DNA of 64,000 nucleotides, from NCBI GenBank assembly GCA_963920635.1, contig OY987298.1:42439787-42503786 (forward strand), in the 5' to 3' direction. This DNA comes from Pseudeuparius sepicola (lineage: Eukaryota; Arthropoda; Insecta; Coleoptera; Anthribidae). Positions 39,009-47,644 of the stretch are shown here, in pieces. The translations under genes and the position numbers were made by a program. Numbering within the stretch: the stretch's first letter is position 1; each line of letters starts with the position of its first letter. The notes below the pieces were generated by a model that did not search any database, was not told the DNA's origin, and saw nothing but the letters and a program-made list of their open reading frames with translations.

Positions 39009-39536
39009 TTATTTACATCGTCTTATAAATTCAGAAAAAAACATTAGTTCTACCCTCGGGCAGTGAAATGCTTTTCCAGGCCTCGTGATGTGTCGCTCAC
39101 ATTGGTTTGCACGCACTCGCTCGTAGAACCTCTGCTGCTTCCGAACAAGGACGTCGAACTTGGGGCAGCCTAGATCCTCGATATTGTAAGATAAGTGGGC
39201 ATACCCCGCGGCCTGCAGCAGATTCCTTTCAACTTGTCCTCCCTTGTAAGCTATAAGTTCATCGCCAGCGGACTCCCCCAGACGCCGAATCTCTTCTAAC
39301 GCACTTTCCTGGGCTTCATCCGTTGCACAATCTTCAAACTTCAAGCCGTGCAAGTTCATCGTTAACCAACGAGCAGTGCATGCATCCTTAGAAGATAGGC
39401 TGCGGTAGTTTCCCACACGATAATACCTGGATGTCACTTCCCTCGATTTCATATCGTATATCGACATTTCTTTTATAACGAACTTTCCACTAACTTGAAA
39501 GCCATCAGCGTCGATGATATACCTGATGTTAGACAT
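39009..39536 (-). CDS. RNase H-like fold protein (175 aa)
   Basis: Probably a DEDD-type nuclease-like protein common in arthropod Polintons and related viruses. Visible landmarks are I-I-D9-A-D11-G-F at the N-terminus, F-V-I-K-E-M-S-I-Y-D as the following strand, W-L-T-M-N-L-H-G-L, L-I-A-Y-K-G-G-Q-V-E, L-G-C-P-K-F-D, and a C-terminal C146-x2-H149...H158-C159-P zinc-like cluster. The order is what I recall for this family, but whether it is an active nuclease is uncertain. Start is the first ATG after TATAAG (39596-39601, minus) and a TCAGT initiator (+1 near 39577). AATAAA in minus orientation lies near 38980. Confidence 0.65.
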   Translation of the reverse strand: MSNIRYIIDADGFQVSGKFVIKEMSIYDMKSREVTSRYYRVGNYRSLSSKDACTARWLTMNLHGLKFEDCATDEAQESALEEIRRLGESAGDELIAYKGGQVERNLLQAAGYAHLSYNIEDLGCPKFDVLVRKQQRFYERVRANQCERHITRPGKAFHCPRVELMFFSEFIRRCK

Positions 39537-39574
39537 TACGATTTGCAGAAAACTAAAGATTTGTAGAAACTATC

Positions 39575-39601
39575 ACTGAAAGCAAAGATATGACTCTTAT
39601 A
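39575..39601 (-). promoter_or_regulatory. TATA box and TCAGT initiator of the RNase H-like gene
   Basis: On the minus strand TATAAG (39596-39601) and TCAGT (39575-39579) precede the ATG at 39536. The divergent plus-strand gene begins at 39910, making 39540-39900 a bidirectional promoter region. Confidence 0.6.
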
Positions 39602-39771
39602 TTCCAATACTTCTTACTATGCGGAAAGAAGGGATGTGGGCGGTACCATGTAGGAGGGCACTGATGGGGCGGGGTTGGTGGGGACTTTCGGTAATCTGAC
39701 AACGTTGCCTCCGGTGGGCGGGTCTCCCTAACGTTCAGGAAAAATCTACCAAACTGGCAACACTGTTCCGA

Positions 39772-39890
39772 TATACACACGATGCGTGGCGCGTTTCCTC
39801 TTCAGTTCACCCGTGTTTCACAGTCGTGTTCCGAGCCGCTTTTACTCAGTTCACCCGTGTTCCGAACCGCTTTTACTCAGTTCACCTGTG
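39772..39890 (+). promoter_or_regulatory. Promoter with three tandem TCAGTTCACC units
   Basis: TATACA at 39772-39777 precedes TCAGTTCACCCGTGTT at 39803 by the canonical distance. The unit is repeated at 39846 and 39877 (last copy TCAGTTCACCTGTGCT) within a tandem duplication of ~31-43 bp (GTTCCGA.CCGCTTTTACTCAG). Each TCAGT could serve as initiator for the spliced gene at 39910. Confidence 0.6.
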
Positions 39891-39909
39891 CTTCGTCGCT
39901 TTGAACAGT

Positions 39910-40741
39910 ATGGAATCATCAAAAATTAAAATTCTAAGTGATTGCCGTTTGGTAGCTGTAAGTTTTTTAGTTTAATTTCTCATTCGATTCTCAGTGAACC
40001 CATTTACTTGTAGCCAACTCGGAGTGCCGACGAGACGGTCAACGCTGTGGCGTCAATTTGCCCCGAACCTGTAAGTTTGCATTAATCAGTATTTTCCCAT
40101 ATAATGTTTTCCTTTCATAGCTGCCCAATCTCAACTCAAGCGTGTTGAGTCTGCTGGAGGAGCCATTCATCGCAGGGCTCACCAACCAGCAACTCTGCGA
40201 CATGGCTCTTGATGATTATGGTTCCGATTTTGAAGTTGGACGTCTTCCATCACCGGCAGCATCGTCAAAGGTAAGCTAACATTTATAAAATTCGCTATTT
40301 TCAAATAAGGTTTCTTCCTCACAGATAGATAATCAAAGCCGGTGTGGGGGCTCCAGGGCTTCATCGCGGTCGTCATGCAAGAGGTTAAGCGACGAGGCAG
40401 ACGATTTGGTAGCGAAGCGACCCTCCCAGGAGTCACAGACAACGCGTGGGGGAAAGAATTTGACAATGCTAAATGAAAAGGGGAGATTTGTGAACGAGCA
40501 GCATCAAAGTGTGAGTGAAGTATTTATGAATATGAGAGAGTTGGCAGATGGGGGCATTTCAAACGCAAACGAAAAAAAGAGAAAGTTTGAATGTGTGATG
40601 AATCGAATGCAAAGGGAGTGGGATGAATGTGAAAAGAGGATGTTGAAAATAAAAGCCATTTATAATCGTGCGAAAGAAGGGCGTGCCTCATGTATGAATG
40701 AAGTTGAAAAACTTGAACGCATGAAAAAAAATCTCCCCTAA
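39910..40741 (+). CDS. Four-exon gene encoding a coiled-coil protein (223 aa)
   Basis: Exons 39910-39957, 40014-40070, 40121-40270 and 40325-40741 are separated by introns of 56, 50 and 54 bp. All three introns begin GTAAG and end AG, all are phase 0, and each would introduce an in-frame stop if retained. The predicted protein has an acidic/hydrophobic middle (L-S-L-L-E-E-P-F, D-D-Y-G-S-D-F-E), a Ser/Arg/Lys-rich segment resembling a nuclear localisation signal (S-C-K-R-L-S, V-A-K-R-P) and a C-terminal coiled coil of ~90 residues rich in Glu, Lys and Arg. I do not recognise its family; a regulatory nuclear protein is plausible. It is the only clearly spliced gene of the element. ATTAAA at 40893-40898 may end the transcript. 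Confidence 0.82.
39958..40013 (+). other. Intron 1 of the spliced Polinton gene (56 bp)
   Basis: GTAAGTTTT donor, pyrimidine-poor TTACTTGTAG acceptor; an in-frame TAA follows shortly after the donor. The alternative acceptor at 40000-40003 would start the exon with TGA in frame. Confidence 0.8.
40071..40120 (+). other. Intron 2 (50 bp)
   Basis: GTAAGTTTG donor and TTTTCCTTTCATAG acceptor with polypyrimidine tract; retained intron would stop at TAA after five codons. Confidence 0.85.
40271..40324 (+). other. Intron 3 (54 bp)
   Basis: GTAAGC donor and TTTCTTCCTCACAG acceptor; the third codon of the intron is TAA. Confidence 0.85.
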
Positions 40742-40935
40742 ATATATTTAGTTATACGTATATGTATAGATAAGTTTCATTATTTTATCCAATTAGATGT
40801 AAGTGTGTATATATTTAGAAATTAGTGTTTATTGTATATATATATTTTTTTAATATAAAACATAAATATATTTCTCTTGTTTCATTCCACACATTAAATA
40901 TCTAACAAAATCATTCTGAGCCTTTAATTTTCCAG

Positions 40936-41765
40936 TTTCTTAAACAAAGAAACCAATATAATTAGTCTGGAGAGCGCTCAGTCAAACACTCTGTATACCA
41001 TAGAACTCTGAAAATATAAAGAAAAAACTATTTTTATAATAAAGAGAATAATTTGTATAACACAGCCGTAAAGTTTTCAAAATAAACTATAGTCGCCCCC
41101 AGTTAATTTTCAAGAATGTTTCTTAAGCATAGAAACCAATATAATTAGTCTGGAGAGCGCTGAGTTAAACACTCTGTATACCATAGAACTCTCTGAAAAT
41201 ATAAAGAAAAACGATTTTTATAATAAATAGAGAATAATTTGTATAACACAGCCGTAATGTTTTCAAAAATAAACTATAGTCGCCCCCAGTTAATTTTCAA
41301 GAATGTTTCTTAAGCATAGAAACCAATATAATTAGTCTGGAGAGCGCTGAGTTAAACACTCTGTATACCATAGAACTCTCTGAAAATATAACGAAAAACG
41401 ATTTTTATAATAAATAGTGAATAATTTTATATAACTCAACCATAAAGTGTTCAAAAAATAAGTTATAATCAACCCAAGACCACAGCTTCCAGCCCGAAGC
41501 GTCGTCTGTACCGCACGTCGACTGGAACCGCGCCTCGACCTTCGATGGAGCGCGTGGCGCGTGTCCGCCACCTTCTGGAATGAGAGCGCCGAGTTAAACA
41601 CTCTGTATACCATAGAACTCTCTGAAAATACCATAAAGAAAAAACTATTTTTATAATAAATTTGTAAATATCGAATAATTTTGTATAACACAACCATAAA
41701 GGGCCCAAAAAATAAGCCATAGTCAACCCAAGACCGTAAGGTCGAGTCCAGTTCGAAGCGCGGTT
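40936..41765. repeat. Tandem array of four ~185-240-bp units in the right arm
   Basis: Units start TTTCTTAA at 40936, 41119 and 41306 (periods 183 and 187). A fourth, diverged unit is recognisable from 41582 by GAGAGCGCCGAGTTAAACAC. The constant core is AGAGCGCT.AGT.AAACACTC followed by TGTATACCATAGAACTCT and TTTTTATAATAAA. Between units 3 and 4 a GC-rich ~55-bp segment (41480-41570) is inserted. Open frames on the minus strand repeat with the array and are not believable genes. It may be an origin- or packaging-related array or a 3' transcript region. Confidence 0.85.
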
Positions 41766-42017
41766 ATTCTACCTGCCTGTCTGGACTGTACCGGAGGAGC
41801 CCCGACTGAGCGGTATTCTAGCGTCCGACTAGACTGTACTGTACCCTCGGCACGCCCGCGGCAGCATCCCCCGAGAAGCGGTACCGCTGACTGTACCACC
41901 GCAGCGCGGCGTTTGATACTTTCTCCTACTGGCCCACCCACGTTGCATACCCCAAGCAGGCGACTTCAACGCGCTACCTGAATAAGAAAGGGTAGAAATT
42001 TTCAAGAAACCCCTTTG
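41766..42017. other. GC-rich noncoding part of the right arm
   Basis: From the end of the array to the tRNA-like sequence, GC-rich words (GCACGCCCGCGGCAG, CACCGCAGCGCGGCG) contrast with the rest of the element. No supportable frame. Confidence 0.4.
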
Positions 42018-42093
42018 GAAATACAGCCGTGGTTAAGAGACAAGCGTCTTTTGCTACCAGCTAGGTGTCTCGGGTTCAATCCCCGGGTATTTC
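42018..42093 (+). tRNA. tRNA-like sequence (acceptor and T arm intact, other arms weak)
   Basis: The 76-nt stretch is bounded by GAAATAC and GTATTTC, a perfect 7-bp acceptor stem. A T arm with 5-bp stem and TTCAATC loop (42070-42086) contains a good B box (GGTTCAATCCC). The 5' half has GTGGTTAAGAG, resembling an A box. The D arm is poor and the anticodon stem has only three clear pairs (AGC/GCT) around a loop that would give CTT (Lys). It could be a degenerate tRNA, a captured tRNA-like element or a SINE head. Confidence 0.45.
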
Positions 42094-42099
42094 AGAGCA

Positions 42100-42369
42100 C
42101 TGAAAACAAAACTAATGGGGGGAGGGGGGGCCAAGTGGCTAAGTGGCAATTAAAGCAATTGGCAATTGGCAATATTTTTTTAAATAAAAAAATAAAAATT
42201 ACTTTTTCAAAAAATGTTTTACTTTTTTTTTGCATATTCTTAGAGCAATTGTCTAATTGGATATTATGTAGAATATTTTCTCACTGTCCTTGGGAAATTC
42301 GCTAGGCATTTTTTTTATGATTTGTTTAAAATCAGAATATCTGTGCCCAGACAATATTGGGATTTGTAG
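42100..42369. other. Noncoding end of the right arm
   Basis: Contains a G-run (GGGGGGAGGGGGGG near 42117-42130) and AT-rich filler up to the TIR. No gene seen. Confidence 0.5.
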
Positions 42370-42403
42370 TAAAAAACACACAAACAAATAATATTTTTTA
42401 TTT

Positions 42404-42505
42404 TCACAACTTTACATTTCTAAACTTTTTAGTTAGTTCATACATAATAATCAAGCGTCTCAGCTCTTCGAGTGCCTCCATATATCGCCGCAGTCTCTCG
42501 CTCAT
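42404..42505 (-). CDS. 33-codon ORF, right TIR copy
   Basis: Mirror of 25998-26099, overlapping the end of the TIR gene by ATGA. Same reservations as for the left copy. Confidence 0.4.
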   Translation of the reverse strand: MSERLRRYMEALEELRRLIIMYELTKKFRNVKL

Positions 42506-42789
42506 GCTTCAGAAAATATAATATTTGTAGTCTTGCCGACGGGCCCCAAGCTTGTTAAAAAATACCTTTTGTCACCATTAAATTCGTCAATTCGCTCTTG
42601 AGTTAATTGCTCCGTAAAACGCTGAGGCAGGATGGTCTTGAAGTCGGCAAATTCCACCACTACCTTTTCCCCAAACTTGGTATTTATTCTCTTAAAACAC
42701 TGGATCTCAAATTTTTTATTTACTTCCAAATCTCGAACATTCACCAGATTTTTCACCAGCAAATTGTTTAAACTATTTATGAAGGACAT
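42502..42789 (-). CDS. Small TIR-embedded protein, right copy (95 aa)
   Basis: Identical to the left copy except for one residue near the C-terminus (Phe instead of Leu in the R-I-D-E-x-N-G-D context). Both copies are open, so the element has two functional doses pointing inwards from each end. Confidence 0.8.
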   Translation of the reverse strand: MSFINSLNNLLVKNLVNVRDLEVNKKFEIQCFKRINTKFGEKVVVEFADFKTILPQRFTEQLTQERIDEFNGDKRYFLTSLGPVGKTTNIIFSEA

Positions 42790-42891
42790 GTTGTAAATGA
42801 TCTGCGTGTCTGATGAGATCTTAGTTGAACCTCTCCTATATAGCTGTTTCAATAGGAGTGGGGAGAGAGTGGGGAGACGGGCAAAACCTAG

Positions 42892-42939
42892 GAGAGTACC
42901 AGACCAGACAGGTTTCGACAAGTCTGGTCTGGTGCTCTC
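42892..42939. repeat. Terminal hairpin in right TIR
   Basis: Mirror of the hairpin at 25564-25611. Confidence 0.75.
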
Positions 42940-42953
42940 TTAGTATCTCTACT

Positions 42954-42959
42954 TATTGG
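42954..42959. repeat. Polinton target-site duplication, right
   Basis: TATTGG immediately after the right TIR, identical to 25544-25549. Confidence 0.95.
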
Positions 42960-43436
42960 GTCTGTTTATATTATATTTATACATATTACAAAAGCCAGGA
43001 AGAAAGTGTCGCCATAACAAACATTTGTTTTGCCCCGGGATGAAAATTTCCGCCAAAAATGGATTCGTCAAATCCCAACTGAGATTTAATTTCTAAAAAA
43101 CCCTTAAGTATGTGTGGATAAGAAAGTGAAACAATAATTAAAGTGGACAAATGTGTTGTGGGAGGAAAATACCTATAGAGAATATCACCTAAGCTAAAGG
43201 AAGGTGATGTCCCAACAATTTTTGAGAATGTGCCACAATATTGTGAGTGCAGTGCCGTTTAACTCTCAGCCTAAAACAGCTGAGGCAGGTTGAAAATTTT
43301 GAGTAAACAATTAGAGAAAGCTTGGATGCACAAAACCAATAATGTAATAGATGAAAGAAAACTTGCCAAATTGTTACGAAATTTGTTTTTCTACTTATCT
43401 CCAAAAATGCCTTTCATTATATAGGACTAAGTTGGT
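42960..43436. other. Right flank of the Polinton, no gene seen
   Basis: AT-rich host DNA. Does not match the left flank beyond the target duplication. Confidence 0.5.
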
Positions 43437-43500
43437 CACGTGAATACGCGATTATGCGTTAGCGCCGTGGCCTGTCTTTATCGTTGGCCTCGAGTATCAG
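43437..43500 (-). repeat. Dispersed repeat with CACGTGACCA core, right copy
   Basis: Inverted copy of 24893-24956: TGGTCACGTG, GGCCTGTCTTTATCGTTGGCC. Confidence 0.6.
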
Positions 43501-44250
43501 AAAGTATTGAGTCGTTTGCAGATGCTTTGTCTCAGCGAGACAGCTTGTAAATAATGCGGGCGACGTCTGATAGTCTGATCACGTGGGCACCAAGCAGAGC
43601 GGATTGTTTACGTTTATTTTTTAATCTCTTGGGCATAAATAGATTGCGTTTTAAAAAGGTATCTCATTGGGCATGTCACAGTCTATCACATAGGAAAAGT
43701 GAAGCCTTGAAGGGAAGTTTGTTTTCTGTTGACTCCAAGGAGACCACAAGGGGGCTGATACAAGGTTATGTTATATGTCAGTGTTCAACTACCATCAGGC
43801 TTTATGTGACATGCCAGTGCCATAGATTCTAAAAGAGGCAAAATATTTCCCATCATAATTCACAATTTTTAACTTTTCTAACTTTCAGATAGTCAGATGT
43901 GTCAATTAAAGGTAATGCGGCCGCCTGTAGTAGTCCCAATAATTGCAACCAGATTTTGTCCTGTATCACCTTTAGTAATCCTACAATTCCCATTACGTGG
44001 GCATTACGTATTAGTAGGTAGTTCAAAACAAAAATCGTATTTCGAAAATTTTAAATTATTAAGCAGATAGCTTCAGTCAGGTCTTTTTTAAAAGAGTTTT
44101 TATCTACGACTACAAGTTTATTTTAAGTTTGTGAGGTACCTTGGCAGAGAAATAAAATTACAAAAATTTTATAATGAACAACGAGAAAAGCTACATCATT
44201 AGAACTACTAGACCTAATCTTATTAGTTCATCCCGAAATCTGTGAAAGTT

Positions 44251-44290
44251 CTTTCCCTTGTTGAATGTATCTACAATCAACAAGGGAAAG
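44251..44290. repeat. 14-bp perfect inverted repeat at the Penelope 3' side
   Basis: CTTTCCCTTGTTGA (44251-44264) and TCAACAAGGGAAAG (44277-44290) form a hairpin with a 12-nt loop, just outside the direct repeat at 44314. Confidence 0.75.
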
Positions 44291-44313
44291 TTCAAGAATA
44301 CATATTACAAATG

Positions 44314-46050
44314 GTATTTTCTAAAATTTATTTGTGGCGCAAACAGATCCATTTAGTTTTTAATTGGGTTTTTCGCCATTAAACTGATCGAAAGACAACT
44401 TTTTCAAGTTGCCTGGAAAATTCATAAATTCTTAACAGTGAATGGACGAAACTTTAAACGTGTAACTCAAAAAATAACTTCAACAAATTTGTTTTCTGAG
44501 CTTTCGGAGAATAAATCTTCCTCCTTTCTCAAAGATCATGCCACGTCAAAGTGAAGTGACAGATTAATAAATTTCAGGTTAAAATGTCATGACAACAGAA
44601 ACAATAGCCTAGCCACCTGCCTGATATTGTACCCTGTGTTCTATCTAATTATCTATACTAACTTCTCTTTGAATAAGTGGTAATAATATTTTACTGAATT
44701 CCACTGAACATTCAGCAACACAGTTGTCCGTATTTCCTAGAATAAATGCAGATTCCTTAATTTTTCGTCTATTTCCTACTTCTTCTTTGAGAATTGGTTT
44801 GGACCTATCCCACAATATCCTATGATTGTTATTAAAAGAATGTTCACATATTTTTGACTTAAAAATTTGATTTGATGATGAATTTATTGAACTTACAATG
44901 GGGCGAAGAGGAATGTTAGTTTTGTGTATTTTTGGTAATCCGTATAAGTGTGAAGAGTGTGGAGGTTTTGAATGATGCAGAGTTAAGAATGTCCTTTGTC
45001 GCTGTGTCATTTGTTCGCGGTATTCATACAGTGTTTTGTATATTTTAGTTTCTATTGAAGTTGTAGGGTCTTTGTTTATCCTCTTGTAAGTTCCTTCATT
45101 TAATAAATCATTTAATTTATTATCATACACAGTTTTTCCTAAAATAACAGTTGCATTTCCCTTATCTGCTGGTAATATTTTAATTATCCTATCTGATTTA
45201 AGTGATCTAATTGCTACCTTTTCTTCCTTTGAAATATTTAGCTTTGGTTTAAAATCTTTTTCTAAGATTATTTTTGACCTGAGTATAAATTCTTGTCCTA
45301 ATTCCTCAGGTAATGCTTGAGCTGTTTCCTCTACCGATGCTACTATGTCAAGGTTAGAAATTTAACCCTTTTGCCAAAACTAACTTTTCTGAAATGGTAA
45401 GTTCTCTGTTAGATAAATTAATTACTGTTCTGTTGACAAAATCATTGTCTATTTGATTGAATTCCTCACTATGCTTTTCCTCAACTAATCTTCGGAATTT
45501 GTTAATCTGTCTAAGTTTGACTCTATCAAAATGCCTATTATAGCTTATGCTGATACAATTTGATATGTAATTAAAATCATAGAAAGATACACTTTCCCTA
45601 ACATTTTCCTTTATTTCATTTATATCCTCCCATAGTTTGTTTATGTTACTTCTTTGGTTCTGGATTCTTTCTCTTATCAGCATCATACTACATCTGAACA
45701 ATATTTTGCTACATTTCCTACGAGTAAAAGGTTCTTTTAGGCGTAATCCTTTTGGTATAATATTACCTTGTCTACATTTACATAAATATGTCAATCCATT
45801 TTTTGCGTTAGATAATTTGAAGAACTTCTTCTCTAATAATCTGAAATTATTGCAAACATTAAGCCCATACCTTCGTTCTAGATATTTTCTAAAATTTATT
45901 TGTGGCGCAAACAGATCCATTTAGTTTTTAATTGGGTTTTTCGCCACCAAACTGATCGAAAGACAACTTTTTCAAGTTGCCTGGAAAATTCATAATTTCT
46001 TAACAGTGAATGAACGAAATTTTAAACGTGTAACTCAAAAAATAACTTCG
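44314..46050 (-). mobile_element. Penelope-like retroelement flanked by direct repeats
   Basis: Direct repeats of ~165 bp at 44314-44480 and 45887-46050 (TTCTAAAATTTATTTGTGGC ... CTGATCGAAAGACAACTTTTT ... AACGTGTAACTC) bracket a minus-strand Penelope-type ORF. The repeat includes the ORF's start codon and first codons. Such pseudo-LTRs come from partial tandem arrays and are characteristic of Penelope elements. The element is truncated, lacking most of the RT and the GIY-YIG endonuclease. Confidence 0.8.
44645..45920 (-). pseudogene. Penelope-like reverse transcriptase ORF, frameshifted and truncated
   Basis: The first frame (45920-45354) has the Penelope N-terminal region starting M-D-L-F-A-P-Q, with C-x-C-R and many Arg/Asn/Lys. 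It ends in a stop by a frame change near 45345. The reading then continues with V-A-S-V-E-E-T-A-Q, S-D-R-I-I-K-I-L-P-A-D-K-G-N-A and the RT signature Y-G-L-P-K-I-H-K-T-N-I-P-L-R-P-I-V-S-S, before stopping at 44645. The palm active site and endonuclease are absent. Confidence 0.85.
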
Positions 46051-46729
46051 TGGAAATAATTGCCGGAAATCAATTTCAACTATAAAATAAATTTCTTTCA
46101 TTTGACAGTTGCCACATTCTACACTTGTATACACAACATTGTCAAGTCTAATTTTTAGAAATCATGGAAATCATTATTAATTTTTACTAACAATCAAAGT
46201 ACCAGTTATATTCATAGATTCTCCAATAAAATGGCATACTTGGCATCACTGATACCATTAGAATGAGGAAAGAATAGGCCTCACTTTGGAAAGTATAATG
46301 CTGGGTCCCCTTTCTTTAAAGAGTCCCTGGGTATAACAATATGAGGGAAATAATCAGTATTACCTAATGCATCAAGAGAACATTGTTTTTCAGACATTTT
46401 TTTGAATGATTGATGCTATGTTATAATATCCCGAGGCAAAATTTTGAACAAAATCACTCGCCTTTGGCTCTATTTTGTGTTGATTTTGTCTTGAAAAAAA
46501 TTGCCTAGTAAAAAAATTGCTCGAGAATTATTCGATCAGATTATTTTCCAAATACCTACCTTATACAGGGTGAGTCAGAATGTATTCTAAATACTTTAAA
46601 GGGGTATTTGGCAGGTGGTTTTAAGGGGGGTGTTTCGATTTGGGCTTTCCTTGTCAAGTTATTCGGGTCTACAGGGTGACCCAAAAGTATTTTTTATATA
46701 TATCTCAATACCGGCACTACTTAAAAATT

Positions 46730-46965
46730 GGCCACGAGATCCCCAGATCTCAACCCATTGGGTTTTTACTTATCGGGCTATATAAAATATGTTGTTTATT
46801 CCACAGAAGTAAACACGATAGACGAATTACGTAATAGAATTTTTCACATTGCTACCGAGATATAAAAATTCAGTGCAAACATTGCAAGGAGTTAATTTTA
46901 ATTTTATCAAACGGTTACAGACTAGTAAAAGATGTCATGGACAGCATTTTGAGCATCTACTGTAA
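46730..46965 (+). pseudogene. C-terminal relic of a Tc1/mariner-superfamily transposase
   Basis: Read with frame corrections: decayed P-R-S-P-D-L-N-P-L-G-F-Y-L block, Y-I-K-Y-V-V-Y, V-N-T-I-D-E-L-R-N-R-I, and final K-R-C-H-G-Q-H-F-E-H-L. Same family type as 10270-10630 but different sequence. Confidence 0.65.
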
Positions 46966-47031
46966 CATCTTCTTTTTTATTCTGAAGCTGAACTGTTGTT
47001 ACCTCATATTTTTGTTGGTTTCACGTTCAAT

Positions 47032-47644
47032 AATAGGTATTTATGTACCAAGGCACTGAAGTTCAACTTTTTATGACTCATGTGGAGTTTAGTTGCTGAG
47101 GCCTCTGGCCGAGGCAAATAAACCACATGAGTCATAAAAAGAACGTCAGTGCCGAGGTACATATTATATTTTTCTCGAAATCGGAAAAAAAAAAGTTTTA
47201 TTAGGCAAGAAAATAATAATAAGGGATCACCCGTCCACGAACCGACTACGCGCGGCGTTGCTTGACTTTACCGATCGCTCTACCTAGGACAAGTATAATG
47301 ATGTACGGCACCTTCTGACAGAAAAACCAAACTGCTGCTTCTTGTGCAGCCTACACAACAAATCTATTGATTTTAAAATTTACTAAAATATGTATACTGA
47401 AGGATTGCGCTTCTATAGGAAACAATTTCGCAATGTGTACGAAAAGTTAAATGAGCCTTTATCGGCCGGGTTTTGAATATTTGGTCACTTTTGACGGGCG
47501 ATTTCTCCGCGTCTGACGTTTGATGTTTACATCTCGCCAAGGCCTACTTATTGAAAAAATCGTACAATAATGGGCTACATTATTGTACGATTTCTGTGCT
47601 TTTAATGACGATTTTGGGACATTTTAATGCCGATTTCAAGAAAA
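47032..47644 (+). repeat. ~610-bp dispersed repeat, copy 1, with long terminal hairpin
   Basis: Nearly identical to 60513-61124. The left part (47045-47160) is an imperfect hairpin: GTACC, GGCACTGAAGTTCAACTTTT and TATGACTCATGTGG against CCACATGAGTCATAAAAAGA and CAGTGCCGAGGTAC, with a GAGGCCTCTGGCCGAGGC apex. The low divergence between copies suggests recent activity. Confidence 0.8.

Larger units (their letters stand above)
25550..42953 (+). mobile_element. Intact Polinton/Maverick (adintovirus-like) element, 17,404 bp
   Basis: A self-synthesising DNA transposon or endogenous virus. It has all core Polinton functions: protein-primed family B polymerase, chromodomain integrase, A32-like packaging ATPase, adenain-like protease, double-jelly-roll major capsid and single-jelly-roll minor capsid proteins. 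It is bounded by 584-bp TIRs and a perfect 6-bp duplication. All genes I recognise are open and without frameshift apart from the protease start problem and genuine introns in the rightmost gene. The near-identity of the two TIRs argues for recent insertion. Accessory genes (BIR-RING IAP, PLA2-pX, membrane glycoprotein, CHHC zinc finger, two fibre-like proteins) give it a virus-like repertoire. Confidence 0.97.
42370..42953 (-). repeat. Polinton right terminal inverted repeat (584 bp)
   Basis: Inverted copy of 25550-26133, same length, ending GTATCTCTACT. Contains mirrored hairpin, TATA box, TIR gene and 33-codon ORF. Confidence 0.95.
43650..46329. repeat. Interrupted MITE of the 5727-6270 family
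   Basis: 43670-43900 matches 5750-5960 (AAAAGTGAAGCCTTGA, GACTCCAAGGAGACCACA, CCCATCATAATTCACAATT). The right end at 46080-46329 matches 6020-6270, including the terminal GGGTCCCC...AAAGAGTCCCT. The ~2.1-kb excess between them is a Penelope-like insertion plus extra DNA. The left TIR is badly decayed. Confidence 0.65.

Noticed and set aside
41332..41697. Minus-strand ORFs over the right-arm array
   Set aside because: The frames repeat with the tandem array and contain no domain; explained by the repeat structure.
40936..41765. CRISPR-like array
   Set aside because: Units are ~185 bp without constant short repeats and unique spacers; the host is a eukaryote.
24893..43500. Inverted repeats around the Polinton as ends of a larger composite element
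   Set aside because: Only ~64 bp match and the DNA between them and the Polinton is unrelated on the two sides.
44370..44480. Hammerhead ribozyme in the Penelope direct repeats
   Set aside because: CTGATCGAAAG looks suggestive, but the conserved CTGATGA core is missing on both strands.
45637..45924. 95-codon plus-strand ORF
   Set aside because: Antisense of the Penelope N-terminal frame.
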